Assembly (NCBI GenBank): GCA_022483015.1
Contig: JAKVOB010000001.1
Coordinates: forward strand, 1,698,902-1,762,901
Reading direction: 5' to 3'
DNA: 64,000 nt
Source of the DNA: Atopobiaceae bacterium
GTDB taxonomy: Bacteria > Actinomycetota > Coriobacteriia > Coriobacteriales > Atopobiaceae
Shown here: positions 1-10,496 of the stretch, piece after piece
Layout: the number at the start of each line of letters is the position of its first letter
How positions within the stretch are numbered: the stretch's first letter is position 1
Made by a program: the position numbers and the translations under genes
The notes under the pieces: model-generated
Told to the model about the DNA's origin: nothing
Seen by the model: only the letters and a program-made list of their open reading frames with translations
Databases searched by the model: none

Positions 1-486
1 CCCCACAACGTCAGGCATGGTACGGGCCAGGGAGACCTTGAGCGTGATGTCGGTATGCTCAGGCAGGCGCCCTGAAGCCGGCGACTGCGAGATCACGAAC
101 CCAGGCTGTCCGTCTGCCAGCACGTCCTCCTGCGTCACAGAGAATCCGAGGTCCTCAAGGTCCGAGGCGGCGCGCTCGGCGCGCCAGCCTGTGACGTCCG
201 GCGCGGTGACACCTCCCAGCAGCTCAGCGTTCCAAGCAAGCGCGACCACGGCCGCAATCGCGGCGAGCACGATCACGATGGCAACGAAGACCCTGAAGCG
301 CCGCGGCTTCTGCCTTCCGGCATCGCGCACGAGCCCTTCGGCCTGGGCGCGAGAGTCAGCGGCCCGCCTTACGCCATCCTTGGCACCGGGGCCTACAGAT
401 CCTTGGGTCAGGTTGGCGCCGCATTTCGGGCATCGGACGGGGAGGATGTCGCCTTCGAGCTCATGTCCGCACTTGGGGCATTTCAT
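1..486 (-). CDS. Zinc-ribbon, single-TM, PASTA-domain protein (3' end beyond window)
   Basis: The reading frame is open from an ATG at 486 to the window edge, so 162 residues are visible. Two CPKC knuckles (Cys 3, 6, 19, 22) form an N-terminal zinc ribbon. A basic linker leads to one membrane helix at about residues 66-85. The outer part (about 94-154) looks like a PASTA repeat, with a beta strand, the APDVTGW start and the FVISQSPASG signature, and a second repeat begins at MPDVVG as the window ends. PASTA domains bind muropeptides or beta-lactams in serine/threonine kinases and penicillin-binding proteins, but no kinase or transpeptidase domain is visible here. The start is supported by GAGGAGG about 7 bases upstream. 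It lies 29 bases downstream of leuS on the same strand. A cytoplasmic zinc ribbon sensing or scaffolding a wall-binding ectodomain is an inference. Confidence 0.75.
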   Translation of the reverse strand, partial: MKCPKCGHELEGDILPVRCPKCGANLTQGSVGPGAKDGVRRAADSRAQAEGLVRDAGRQKPRRFRVFVAIVIVLAAIAAVVALAWNAELLGGVTAPDVTGWRAERAASDLEDLGFSVTQEDVLADGQPGFVISQSPASGRLPEHTDITLKVSLARTMPDVVG

Positions 487-515
487 CAGACGACCTCCTC
501 ACTACGGCCTCTTCG

Positions 516-3107
516 CTAGTTTGCGACGATGTTCACGAGCTTGCCAGGGACGACGATGACCTTCCGGACCGTCTTGCCCTCGAGGTGCGACGCGACCGCC
601 GCCTTGGCAGCCTCCTCGCAGGTAGGTCGGTCTGCGTCGGCAGCGACACTGACATGTCCTCGGACCTTGCCCATGACCTGCACGGCGAGCTCGATCGTGG
701 AGGCCTTTGCCTGCTCCGGATCGAACAGGGGCCACGGCTCGTTGTAGACGGAGCCCTCATGGCCCAGCGCCTCATGGAAGAGCTCCTCTGACCAATGGGG
801 GCAGATGGGAGCCATGCAGTCCACGACCGCCTCGGCCACGCGGGCGCACAGCGCCGAGTCGCGAGACTCCGGGACGACATCGTTGACGTAGAGGCTTGCG
901 GCGTTCACAAGCTCCATGATCGAGGATATCGCCGTGTTGAACTGCATGCGATCGAAGTCCTCCGAGCACTTGATGCCCAAGCCGTTCAGGCTTCGGTTGA
1001 GCTCGGCGGAACGCGAGTCGAGCGCGTCCGGGTCGACGGAGGCCGACGGGTCTGCCGTGCGTGCGAGCTCCCAGACGATCCTCCAGGCGCGCTTGAGGAA
1101 GCGGTTGCAGCCCGCGACGGCCTTGTCGTCCCACGCGAAGTCCTTCTCGGGAGGCGCGATGAACAGGATGGCAAGACGCATCGTGTCCGCACCATAGGGG
1201 TCGATGACCGAGCTCGGCGCCACGACGTTACCCAGCGACTTCGACATCGTGACCCCATTGGAGTCCTTGACCATCCCCTGACAGAGGAGGTTCTGGAACG
1301 GCTCGTCGCAATCGATGAGGCCGAGGTCACGAAGGACCTTGGTCCAGAAGCGGGAGTAGAGCAGGTGCAGGATGGCATGCTCGATGCCGCCGATGTAGTT
1401 GTCGACGGGCATCCAGCGGTCGACGGCCTCCTTCGAGAAGGGCAGCTCGTCGTTGTGAGGGTCACAATAGCGCAGATAGTACCAGCTCGAGCAGGTGAAG
1501 GTGTCCATGGTGTCTGTCTCGCGGCGGGCAGGTCTGCCACAGACGGGGCATGTGGTCTCATAGAACTCGGGACACTGGTCCAGGGTCTGGCCGGCAGAGA
1601 GGTCGAGGTCCTCTGGAAGCGTCACCGGCAGCTGGTCCTCTGGCACCGGTACGATGCCGCAATGGTCACAGTGGACGGCCGGGATGGGATTCCCCCAGTA
1701 CCGCTGACGAGAGATGAGCCAGTCGCGGAGGCGGAAGTTGACGGTTCGCTTGCCCATGCCCCGGCCCTGGAGCCACTCGATCATGGCCGACTCCGCAGGC
1801 GAGTGCTTGCCGCCGACCATGCCCGTGAACTGCCCGGACTGGATGAGCGTGCCCTCGGCGTCCATGGCATGGTCCCAGTCGACGTCGGTGACCTCGAGGT
1901 CGGTCACGTCCTTCAGCTGCTGGTAGAGGGGATCGTCGGTCGTCGCGATGATGGGAGGGACCGGCAGGCCGTACTTGCGGGCGAAGTCGAAGTCACGCTG
2001 GTCGCCGCAGGGTACTGCCATGACCGCACCCGTACCGTAGTCCATGAGCACGTAGTCGGCGACCCAGATGGGTACAGGGCTGGCCGTTCACCGGGTTGAT
2101 GGCGAAGCGTCCTGTGGGGGCACCGTGCTTCTCGCGCTCGCTCCCCTGCCGCTCGATGGCGGTGGCCGTGGCGGCCTCCTCCTGGAGCTCGCGCACGCCT
2201 GCCTCGTACTCGGTCCCCGACACGAGCTCGTCGACCATGGGGTGCTCAGGTGAGAGCAGGAAGAACGAGCAGCCGAAGAGGGTGTCAGGCGCGGGTCGTG
2301 AAGACCTTGAAGGTGGTGTCGGTAGGTGTCACGCCATCGGTGTCCGCGAGCGTGAAGACGACCTCGGCGCCCTCTGAGCGCCCGATCCAGTTGCGCTGCA
2401 TCTGCTTGACGCGGTCGGGCCAGCCGGGGAGCTTGTCGAGGTCGTCAAGCAGCTCCTGGGCATAGTCCGTGATCTTGAGGTACCACTGCTCGAGGTCACG
2501 CTTCTCGGGAATCGAGCCGCACCGCCAGCAACGCCCCTCCGTGACCTGCTCGTTGGCGAGCACGGTCTTGCATGTGGGACACCAGTTGACGGGTGACTTA
2601 TCGCGATAGACGAGGCCCTTCTCCCACATCTTCAGGAAGATCCACTGGCCCCACTTGTAGTAGTCAGGGGTCACATGTGCGGACCATGCGGTCGTAGTCG
2701 TACGAGAAGCCCATGCGACGCATCGTGGCGATGGCGTTGTCCATGTTCTCGTAGGTCCACTTCTTGGCCTGCGTGTTGTGCTTGATCGCTGCGTTCTCGG
2801 CAGGAAGGCCGAAGGCGTCGAAGCCCATGGGGTGGAGGACGTCATATCCGCGCATGCGAGCCTGGCGGGCGACCGCGTCCCCGATGGAGTAGTTGCGGGC
2901 ATGGCCCATGTGAAGGTCGCCTGAAGGGTACGGGAACATCTCGAGCACATACTTCTTGGGCTTAGCGGGGTCCTCGTCGGTGCGATAGAGGTCCTCCTCA
3001 TCCCAGATGCGCTGCCACTTCTCCTCGATGGCATGTGCGTCGTAGACCGGATAGCTGCCACCGGCGTCATCGGTGGGAACGTCTGCCTCCACGTTGTCTT
3101 CTGCCAC
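516..3107 (-). CDS. leuS: Leucyl-tRNA synthetase (three +1 frame disruptions)
   Basis: Class I aminoacyl-tRNA synthetase that charges tRNA-Leu in the cytoplasm. The corrected product is about 863 residues, normal for bacterial LeuRS. The HIGH box appears as HMGH (residues 66-69), KMSKS as TMSKS before SLGNVV, and a CP1 editing region and a CxxC zinc element lie between. The C-terminal tRNA-binding tail ends in KLVNIVAN. The frame is broken three times, each by one extra base: at the run 2667-2670 (after RMVRTCDP), near 2288-2296 (after FKVFTTR), and at 2077-2079 (after INPVNGQP). Removing them joins continuous LeuRS sequence, and the total extent is divisible by three once the extra bases are counted. 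Start is GTG at 3107 with a purine-rich GGAAGGA upstream. Consensus errors are more likely than a true pseudogene because the gene is essential. Confidence 0.93.
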
Positions 3108-3174
3108 GATCTTCCTTCCCTATGGCGACACCTGACCCTGCGGGCCGAGGTCGCACGATGATGTCTGTACGGAC

Positions 3175-4696
3175 CTACGAGCGGAAGTTGACGCTCACCT
3201 GCTGGTTGGCGTCCTTCAGGACGACGTCGTGCGCCCCGCCCTCGACGAGCGAGGTCGACGAGACGAGCGTCATCTTGGCCTTGTCACGTAGCTCCGGTAG
3301 CGTGAGCGCGCCACAGTTGCACATCGTCGAACGCACCTTGAGCAGGGAGTTGTTGACGTTATCCTTGAGCGGTCCGGCGTAGGGCACGTAGGAGTCGACA
3401 CCCTCCTCGAAGCTGAGCTTCTTGGCGCCGCCCATGTCGTAGCGCTGCCAGTTGCGGGCACGACTGGAGCCCTCGCCCCAGTACTCCTTCATGTAGGAGC
3501 CGTTCACGTTGACGCGCCTCGTGGGGCTCTCGTCGAAGCGAGCGAAGTAGCGACCGAGCATGAGGAAGTCGGCACCCATGGCGAGGGCGAGCGTCATGTG
3601 GTAGTCGTAGACGATGCCGCCGTCCGAGCAGACCGGTACGTAGATTCCCGTCTCCTCGAAGTAGTCGTCACGTGCACGGCAGACATCGATGAGGGCACTC
3701 GCCTGGCCGCGACCGATGCCCTTCTGCTCGCGGGTGATGCAGATGGAGCCGCCACCGATGCCGACCTTCACGAAGTCAGCGCCGCTCTCGGCCAGGAACC
3801 GGAAGCCCTCGGCATCGACCACGTTGCCCTGCACCGACCTTGACGGAGTCCCCGTAGGTCTTGCGGATCCAGTCGATGGTGAGCTTCTGCCACTCGGAGA
3901 AGCCCTCGGAGGAGTCGATGCAGAGCACGTCGGCACCGGCGTCAACGAGCATCGGAACGCGGGTCTCGTAGTCACGCGTGTTGATGCCAGCCCCCACCAG
4001 ATAGCGCTTGTGGGCATCGAGCAGCTCGTCAGGGTTCGACTTATGCGAGTCATAGTCCTTGCGGAAGACCAGGCCGACGAGGTTGCCATCGGCGTCCACA
4101 CAGGGCAGCTGGTTGAGCTTGTTCTCCCAGATGATGTCATTGGCGGTCTTCAGGGTGACCTCGGGGCCACCCACTATGAGCTTCTCGAGCGGCGTCATGA
4201 AGTCACGCACGAGGCTCGCCCGGTCATCACGGGAGGGACGGTAGTCACGCGAGGTAACGATGCCAACGAGCCTGCCATGGGAGGTGCCGTCCTCGGTGAC
4301 GGGCATCGTCGAATGGTCAGTCTGCTCCTTGAGCTCCATGACCTGGGCGAGCGTCATGTCTGGCGTGAGGGTCGAGTCGCTCTCGACGAACCCTGCCTTG
4401 TAGCTCTTGACCTCCTCGACCATGGCCGCCTCGGACTCCGCGGACTGGGAGCCGAAGATGAAGGAGAGGCCGCCCTCCTGGGCGAGCGACACGGCGAGCT
4501 TCGGCCCGGAGACGGCCTGCATGATGGCAGACACCATGGGGACGTTGAGCTGGATGGGAGACTCCTCGCCGCGGCGGAACCTCACCAGGGGGGTTCGGAG
4601 GCTCACGTTGGCCGGTATGCACTCCGAGGAGGAATAACCAGGTACCAAGAGGTACTCAGAGAATGTGTGGGCTTCACCCTCGAAGAACTGTGCCAT
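3175..4696 (-). CDS. guaB: Inosine-5'-monophosphate dehydrogenase (one +1 frame disruption)
   Basis: Converts IMP to XMP with NAD, the committed step of guanine nucleotide synthesis. The (beta/alpha)8 barrel is interrupted by two CBS modules at about residues 95-230, the region of [10 protein letters not shown] and [12 protein letters not shown]. The catalytic loop reads [18 protein letters not shown] with the nucleophilic Cys. The flap carries [16 protein letters not shown] and the C-terminus [11 protein letters not shown]. This is the divergent type I associate with the Tritrichomonas foetus enzyme, rather than the common bacterial GIGPGSICTTR type. One extra base in the run 3827-3829 breaks the frame between KVGAG and NVVDAEG; the corrected length is 506 residues. 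Start at 4696 (MAQFFEG) has AAGGAG 7 bases upstream. It lies between the glycosyltransferase and leuS on the same strand. Confidence 0.93.
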
Positions 4697-4755
4697 GCCA
4701 GGCTCCTTGCGCTCGTAATCGACAGGTCGGCCCAATGGGCCATATAATCCCAGCG

Positions 4756-4761
4756 ATTGTA
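4756..4761 (-). promoter_or_regulatory. Possible -10 element for guaB
   Basis: The minus strand reads TACAAT about 60 bases upstream of the guaB start, in the 81-base gap after the glycosyltransferase gene. It matches the -10 consensus at five of six positions. No convincing -35 hexamer lies 16-18 bases further upstream, so this is a weak call. Confidence 0.25.
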
Positions 4762-4777
4762 GCGCATCGGGGGCCTT

Positions 4778-6096
4778 CTAGGCTTCGCTCGTGGTTCCCT
4801 CCTTGGCTCCTTCGCTCATGACGTCGTCGAACGACACGGAGACCATGTGCTTGGTGGGAACCCACTCCACCTTCTTGAACAGGGCCACGACCGTGATGGG
4901 CACGTAGGTCATCATGAAGAGCGGGAAGGTGAACAGGTTGGTGAAGATGCGCAGGCGGCTCTTGGAATGGATGTGCTTTCTCTCAGAGATGGTCGTGATG
5001 AGCGCCAGCACGAAGAAGACGACGTACATCGAGAGGAACGTCATCACCAGCGAGCCCACGCACATCCCGATCTCGGAGGACGTGGCCAGGAACCCATGCG
5101 AGGCCGTGCCTAGGACGAGGTAGATGCCGTTCACGAACGTCGAGAGCAGCGTGAGGATCATGCCGGGGGCGATGGTCATGAGCATGTCGTAGCTCGAGAA
5201 GTGGCCATGGCCTATCCCGCGCATGAGGTCCCTCCCATACGAGAAGAACACCTGGTAGAACCCCTTGGTCCAACGAAGGCGCTGAATCCAGGACTGAGAG
5301 AACGTGATGGGCTGCTCGTCGTAGAACTCAGCAGGTGCGAACCCGATCGTGATGTTGTTCGAGTTGCAGAAGGTCGAGAACTGGATGTCCTCAGTCAGGG
5401 TATGGAAGTTCCACCCGTGCATGCCTCGCACGATCTTGGACGAGACGAGCCAACCGGACCCCGAGATGGCGCAGCTCGTATGGAGCAGCATACGAGCGTT
5501 GTTGAGATACTTCGCCTCGCGCATGAACCACGTCGCGTTGGCGGCCGAGACACCCAGCTCGAGTCGAAGTTCTTCGAGTTGCGATAGCTCGTGCACACGA
5601 GGTATCCCGCATCGAAGGCCTGGTTCATGATGGTGACGTAGTTAGGGGCCAGCAGGTTGTCCGCATCGAAGACGATGAACGCCTCATAGCGGTCGCCGTA
5701 CTCGTCGAGGATCCGGTTGAACCCATAGTCGAGCACCCAGCTCTTGCCCTTGCGCGCGAGGTCGTTACGCTCGTAGACGATGGCTCCCGCCGCGCGCGCC
5801 TCCTCGGCCGTCCTGTCGTTGCAGGCATCCGCGACCACGAACGTGTCGATGAGGTCTGCCGGATAGTCCTGGGCCTTGATCGACCTGACGAGGTTGCCGA
5901 TCACCGGTTCCTCGTTGTGGGCCGCGATGAAGAAGGCATACCGGTGCTGCCTCTTGGCCTCAGGCAACTTCACGGTGCCACGGCGCCACACCACGATGAT
6001 GTAGACGAACTGGTAGAAGAAGGCGAAGGTGAAGAACGCCCACACGATGATGTTGAAGATGACGATGGGCGTGAGGCCCAGCCGATTCAATTCCAC
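4778..6096 (-). CDS. Membrane GT2-family glycosyltransferase (one frame disruption)
   Basis: Processive-type family 2 glycosyltransferase, probably polymerising or transferring sugar from a nucleotide donor at the cytoplasmic face of the membrane. An N-terminal membrane helix spans about residues 11-36. The GT-A core follows, with FFIAAHNEEPVIGN, the FDADN metal/donor motif, TEDIQFS (general-base aspartate) and the QRLRWTKG acceptor motif. Three or four further helices precede a cytoplasmic tail. The frame changes near 5547-5552, where KNFDSSWV should continue into SAANATWFMREAK. Two extra bases (a TC duplication) give the best join; corrected length is 438 residues. It starts one base after the RluD-like gene ends, so the two are probably co-transcribed. 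The polysaccharide it makes cannot be told from sequence. Confidence 0.85.
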
Positions 6097-6097
6097 G

Positions 6098-7150
6098 CTA
6101 CGCTCCCTGACGAGAGTCCGGATCCGACACTTCGCCCGCGACGAGGGCGGGCGCGATGCGCTCCCCCGCCTCGGTTCGGCCCATGGAGCGACCAGAGAGT
6201 GATTCTAGCGCACGAGAGAGGTCGCCCGGGAGGCTGTCGGTAAGCTTCACTGGTTCCCCAGTCACGGGATGGTCGAAGCCGATGCTCCAGGAATGCAGGA
6301 ACTGCCTGGTAAGGCCGAGGTTCTCGCGCCCGTCCCCATGCCCGTAGAGCTGGTCACCCACGACGTCGTGGTTGATGTGCCGCATATGCACCCTGATCTG
6401 GTGCGTCCGACCCGTGTAGAGATGGCACTCGAGAAGGGAGTACCCCTCGTCACGGCGTCCGGCCTCGAAGCGCTCGAGCGTCCGGAAGGTCGTGATGGCC
6501 TCGCGCGAGGAGGGACCGTCAGCCACGCACATGCGCAGACGGTCACGGCTCGAACGTGCGATGGGGGCAACGACCTGTCCCTCGTCAGGCGCCACATACC
6601 CCTGCACGAGCACCACGTAACGTCGGTCGAGCACCCTCAGGCGTATGAGGTCCTGGAGCGCCTTGGCCGTGGCGTCATCATGGGCGCAGACCATGAGGCC
6701 CGAGGTGTCCATGTCGAGCCGGTGCACGATGCCCGGACGGTCCTCGCCCTGCACATGCGAGAGGTGCTCCTCCCCATAGCGGGCGACCAAGGCGTTGGCG
6801 AGGGTATCGGCCTCATGCCCGGGGCTCGGGTGGCAGACGAGACCCGCCTGCTTCGAGATGACAATGAGGTAGGCGTCCTCGTAGCGCACGTCGATGGGTA
6901 TCGGCACGGGAAGCAGTCCGCCACGCGGGCCCTCTTCCTCGATGGGAAGCATGACCTGCAGCTGGTCGCCTGGACGGAGGCGTTCGGACTTTGACGTGAC
7001 GACGACGCCGTTCAAGCTCACACGCCCCTGCTCCACCAGATGGGCACAGGCGCTCCGTGAGGGGAGCCCCTCGACACCCGAGAGCCACGAGTCGACACGT
7101 ACGCCGTCGGCATTCATCCCCGCCATACGGTTGACGACACGATCAGTCAC
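6098..7150 (-). CDS. rluD: RluD/RluA-family 23S rRNA pseudouridine synthase
   Basis: Isomerises uridine to pseudouridine, by family most likely in 23S rRNA helix 69. An S4 RNA-binding domain at the N-terminus (about residues 10-75, SRSACAHLVEQGRVSLNG) precedes the synthase core with the catalytic HRLDMDTSGLM motif and the GRTHQIRVHM motif. About 350 residues, normal for the family. The start is ambiguous. A GTG at 7150 forms a GTGACTGA overlap with the lspA stop and has a G-rich SD about 8 bases upstream; an ATG at 7168 and ATGs at 7126 and 7117 are alternatives. The gene sits between lspA and the glycosyltransferase in one minus-strand operon; lspA-rluD adjacency is common in bacteria. Confidence 0.88.
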   Translation of the reverse strand: MTDRVVNRMAGMNADGVRVDSWLSGVEGLPSRSACAHLVEQGRVSLNGVVVTSKSERLRPGDQLQVMLPIEEEGPRGGLLPVPIPIDVRYEDAYLIVISKQAGLVCHPSPGHEADTLANALVARYGEEHLSHVQGEDRPGIVHRLDMDTSGLMVCAHDDATAKALQDLIRLRVLDRRYVVLVQGYVAPDEGQVVAPIARSSRDRLRMCVADGPSSREAITTFRTLERFEAGRRDEGYSLLECHLYTGRTHQIRVHMRHINHDVVGDQLYGHGDGRENLGLTRQFLHSWSIGFDHPVTGEPVKLTDSLPGDLSRALESLSGRSMGRTEAGERIAPALVAGEVSDPDSRQGA

Positions 7151-7673
7151 GGTCGGAGCCCCCCGCATCCGCGACGCGCGAGTGGTCCCACACGAGCCAT
7201 GAGACGATCACGGCCACTATGCCGCAGGTGACAGCGATGTCAGCCAGGTTGAAGACGGGGAAGTCGATGAAGCTCGTGGCGAGGTAGTCGACCACACGGC
7301 CGCTCGTGACCCGGTCGATGAGGTTACCGATGCCTCCGCCTGCCACACAGGCGAGCGAATAGACGACCGAGCTCGGCAGCTCCTCTCGGACGACCCAGAC
7401 CGCCATGCCGACGACCAGCACGGCAGCGATCGCGACGAACACCCATCCGGCACCCTCGCCCAGGCTGAACGCCGCCCCCGTGTTGTAGACGAGGTCGAGG
7501 TCCATGACCCCGGGTATGAGAGAGACCCGCTGACCAGCGACCAGGGAGCCCTCCACGAGCCTCTTCAGCAGCTGGTCCGTGAGGGCTATGGCAGCCGCCA
7601 CGGCAACATAGCGGTCGAGCCTATGGGCCCAGCCAGCCTCCGAGATACGGTAGTCGCTACTCGCAGCAGCCAT
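7143..7673 (-). CDS. lspA: Prolipoprotein signal peptidase (signal peptidase II)
   Basis: Aspartyl membrane protease that removes the signal peptide from diacylglyceryl-modified prolipoproteins. 176 residues with four hydrophobic segments. The conserved boxes are visible: TDQLLK, YNTGAAFS, GNLIDRVTSGRVVDYL and FNLADIAV, with catalytic aspartates in the last two. The ATG at 7673 has GGAGG 6 bases upstream and overlaps the end of ileS by 17 bases; the ileS-lspA-rluD order implies coupled translation. An upstream extension in the same frame would run deep into ileS and lacks family similarity. Confidence 0.92.
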   Translation of the reverse strand: MAAASSDYRISEAGWAHRLDRYVAVAAAIALTDQLLKRLVEGSLVAGQRVSLIPGVMDLDLVYNTGAAFSLGEGAGWVFVAIAAVLVVGMAVWVVREELPSSVVYSLACVAGGGIGNLIDRVTSGRVVDYLATSFIDFPVFNLADIAVTCGIVAVIVSWLVWDHSRVADAGGSDRD

Positions 7674-10470
7674 CCGCGGCCTCCACGGCATCATGGCAAC
7701 GAGGGCAGAGCCCATCCTTACCGACCTTGCGCCAGTTCCAGCAGCGCTCGCAGCGCTCGCCCTCGGCAGGCATGACCTCACATGAAAGGGAGTCACCTAC
7801 CGCAAGGACGACCTCAGAGCACACGAGGACCTCGGCAAGGTCGGGGGCATCGGGACCAGTGAGCAGGTCATAGCCTTCCTGGGGCAGGACGACCTTCGCG
7901 CGGGCCGCCTGGGTGGTCTTCTCGGAGATCAGGCCCGAACCCACCGCCTCCTCGTAGGCCTTCGTGAAGGCAGCTCGTACCTCGAGCATGGCATCATAGC
8001 AGGGAACGAGGCGGTCGGCCTCTGCATCAGCCATGGGAGAGACGTACCAGTCAAGGAGGGCGGCACGCTCGCGACCATCACGGAGCGACTCGGGCACATA
8101 GCTCATGACCTCGTCGCAGGTGAATGCCAGGATGGGCTGGAGGTCATGGAGCAGCATCGAGAGGATCTGCCCCCAGCACGTCTGGGCGCTCCTCCGCGCG
8201 GCGCTGGTCCTCTCGCTGCAGTACATGCGGTCCTTGGTGGCGTTGAGGTAGCCGTTCGAGAGTTCCGTGATCACGAAGTCATAGAGCGTGCGGTAGACCA
8301 CGTTGAACCGGTAGTCCGCATAGGCAGCGGCGACCTCCTCGTGCACCTTGGTGAGACGAGCCAGGACGAGACGGTCATAGGGGTCGAGCTCAGCCTCGGG
8401 GACGGTGTCACAGGTGGGGTCGAACTGCCCATCGAGCTCGCCGAGGAGGAAGCGGAACGTGTTACGGAAGCGACGATAGGCGTCCCCCACGTGGTCGAGG
8501 ATGTCGTGATCGCAGGCGACGTCGGTGGACGTGTCGCAGGAGGCGACCCAGAGACGCACGATGTCGGCCCCACGCTCGTCGCAGACCTTGTTAGGGTCGA
8601 TCACGTTGCCGACCGACTTGCTCATCTTGCGGCCCTTGCCGTCAAGCACGAACCCCTGGGACACGACCGACTTGAACGGGGCGCAGCCATAGGCGCCCAC
8701 GCTCGTGAGCAGCGAGCTCTGGAACCAGCCACGGTGCTGGTCCGAGCCCTCGAGGTACATGTCCGCGGGGAACCTCAGCTCCGGTCTGTTGCCGAGGACG
8801 GCCGTGTGCGAGACGCCCGAGTCCCACCAGACGTCGAGGATGTCGGTGTCCGCCGTGAGGTGGTGCCCTCCGCACGAGGGGCAGGTGCAGGCATTCCCCA
8901 GGTAGCTTGCGGGGTCATCGGTGAACCAAGCATCCGAGCCCTTCTCGTGGAAGAGCTTGATGATGGCATCGAGCGTGTCGTCGTTCATGACCTTCTCGCC
9001 ACAGTCTGCGCAGGTGAAGCTCGGAATGGGGACGCCCCAGCAGCGTTGGCGCGAGATGCACCAGTCAGGACGGCCCTCCACCATGGCGGTGATGCGCTTG
9101 GAGGCGTGGCTCGGGTACCAGCGCACGCTATGCTGGATGGCATCGAGCGCCTGGTCACGCAGGCCCGTCTTGTCCATCGAGACGAACCACTGGTCGGTGG
9201 CACGGAAGATGACCGGACGCTTGCAGCGCCAGCAGTGCGGGTACGAGTGCGTGATGTCGATGGCGGCCACGAGGGTGCCACGATCGCGCAGGAAGTCGAT
9301 GACGTGCGGATTTGCCTCGTCGGTGTCCATGCCCGAGAAGGGGCCTCCGGTGCCGATGCCCTCTCCCTTGAAGAAGCGGCCGTCGTCATCGACGGGCATG
9401 ACGAGCTCGAGGCCCCACTTCATGCCCGCGTTGTAGTCGTCGACGCCGTGGCCGGGAGCCGTGTGGACCACGCCCGTGCCGTCATCGAGGGTGACGTAGT
9501 CGGCCGTGATGAAGCGGCCCTCGAAGTCATCGAAGATGGGTTGCGTGTAGGTGTTCCCCACCAGGTCGTCACCCGTGGCATGCCACTCGGAGCCATTGAC
9601 GCTCACGAGCTCGTAGTCCCAGCCCGCGAGCCCGCAGACCTTCTCGGCGAGCGCCGAGGCCATGATCTCGGCACGACCATCGTGGAGAACGGCGACGTAG
9701 TCGAACTCGGGCCCGAGGATGACGCCGGTGTCTGCCGGCATGGTCCAGGGCGTGGTCGTCCAGACCACGACGTCGACCTTGCCCGCGTAGGCCTCGAGGC
9801 CGGCTGGCACGCTCGTGAGGACGAAGCGCACGTAGATGGAGGGGCTCACCTCGTCGGAGTACTCGATTTCGGCCTCGGCGAGCGCGGTGTGGCAGTGCTT
9901 GCACCAATGGACCGGCTTGCGGCCGCGATAGATGGCGCCCTTGTCGAAGATCTTCTTGAAGATCTCGATGTCGGCCGCGTCGTAGTCGTTCACGAGCGTG
10001 AGGTAGGGGTGGTCCCAGTCGCCCAGCACGCCGAGACGCTTGAAGCCCTGACGCTGGATGTCGATGTTCTCGACCGCGAACTCGCGGCACATCGTGCGGA
10101 CCTCGGGCGTGGGGGTCTCGTTGAACTTCTTGGTGCCGAGGGTCTCCTCGACCTTGTGCTCGATGGGCTGGCCGTGGCAGTCCCAGCCGGGGACATACGG
10201 CGTCTGATAGCCACGCATGGACCAATAGCGATTGATGATGTCCTTCGAGATCTTGTTGAGGGCATGTCCGATGTGGATGGGGCCATTGGCATACGGCGGG
10301 CCGTCGTGGAGGACGAACCGGGGATGGCCCTCGTTCTTCTTGAGCATCTGGGAGTAGACGTCGTCCTCGTACCAGCTCGCCAGCCGCTCAGGCTCACGCT
10401 TGGCAAGTCCCGCCCGCATGGGGAAGTCGGTCTTGGGAAGGTTCATGGTCTTCTTGAACGTGTTAGCCAC
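7657..10470 (-). CDS. ileS: Isoleucyl-tRNA synthetase
   Basis: Class I synthetase that charges tRNA-Ile; 937 residues and intact. Visible elements in order: the HIGH box in GPIHIGHALNKISKD, the CP1 editing region with WTTTPWTMPADTG, the KMSKS loop in GRKMSKSVGNVI, the anticodon-binding helical domain, and a C-terminal zinc finger (CERCWNW...CPRC). The likely start is GTG at 10470 (VANTFKKTMNLPKTDFPMRAG), just after GAGAGGACGCACGA. The frame stays open further upstream, but that part lies inside the T-box leader and cannot be coding. Expression should depend on uncharged tRNA-Ile through the leader at 10497-10735. It heads the ileS-lspA-rluD-glycosyltransferase operon. Confidence 0.95.
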   Translation of the reverse strand: MANTFKKTMNLPKTDFPMRAGLAKREPERLASWYEDDVYSQMLKKNEGHPRFVLHDGPPYANGPIHIGHALNKISKDIINRYWSMRGYQTPYVPGWDCHGQPIEHKVEETLGTKKFNETPTPEVRTMCREFAVENIDIQRQGFKRLGVLGDWDHPYLTLVNDYDAADIEIFKKIFDKGAIYRGRKPVHWCKHCHTALAEAEIEYSDEVSPSIYVRFVLTSVPAGLEAYAGKVDVVVWTTTPWTMPADTGVILGPEFDYVAVLHDGRAEIMASALAEKVCGLAGWDYELVSVNGSEWHATGDDLVGNTYTQPIFDDFEGRFITADYVTLDDGTGVVHTAPGHGVDDYNAGMKWGLELVMPVDDDGRFFKGEGIGTGGPFSGMDTDEANPHVIDFLRDRGTLVAAIDITHSYPHCWRCKRPVIFRATDQWFVSMDKTGLRDQALDAIQHSVRWYPSHASKRITAMVEGRPDWCISRQRCWGVPIPSFTCADCGEKVMNDDTLDAIIKLFHEKGSDAWFTDDPASYLGNACTCPSCGGHHLTADTDILDVWWDSGVSHTAVLGNRPELRFPADMYLEGSDQHRGWFQSSLLTSVGAYGCAPFKSVVSQGFVLDGKGRKMSKSVGNVIDPNKVCDERGADIVRLWVASCDTSTDVACDHDILDHVGDAYRRFRNTFRFLLGELDGQFDPTCDTVPEAELDPYDRLVLARLTKVHEEVAAAYADYRFNVVYRTLYDFVITELSNGYLNATKDRMYCSERTSAARRSAQTCWGQILSMLLHDLQPILAFTCDEVMSYVPESLRDGRERAALLDWYVSPMADAEADRLVPCYDAMLEVRAAFTKAYEEAVGSGLISEKTTQAARAKVVLPQEGYDLLTGPDAPDLAEVLVCSEVVLAVGDSLSCEVMPAEGERCERCWNWRKVGKDGLCPRCHDAVEAADGCCE

Positions 10471-10496
10471 TCGTGCGTCCTCTCGTCTGGGACGCC

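Noticed and set aside
2077-2670. Programmed ribosomal frameshifting in leuS
   Set aside because: Three separate shifts in one essential gene, no slippery heptamer with downstream structure, and the same one-base-extra pattern in unrelated genes point to sequence error.
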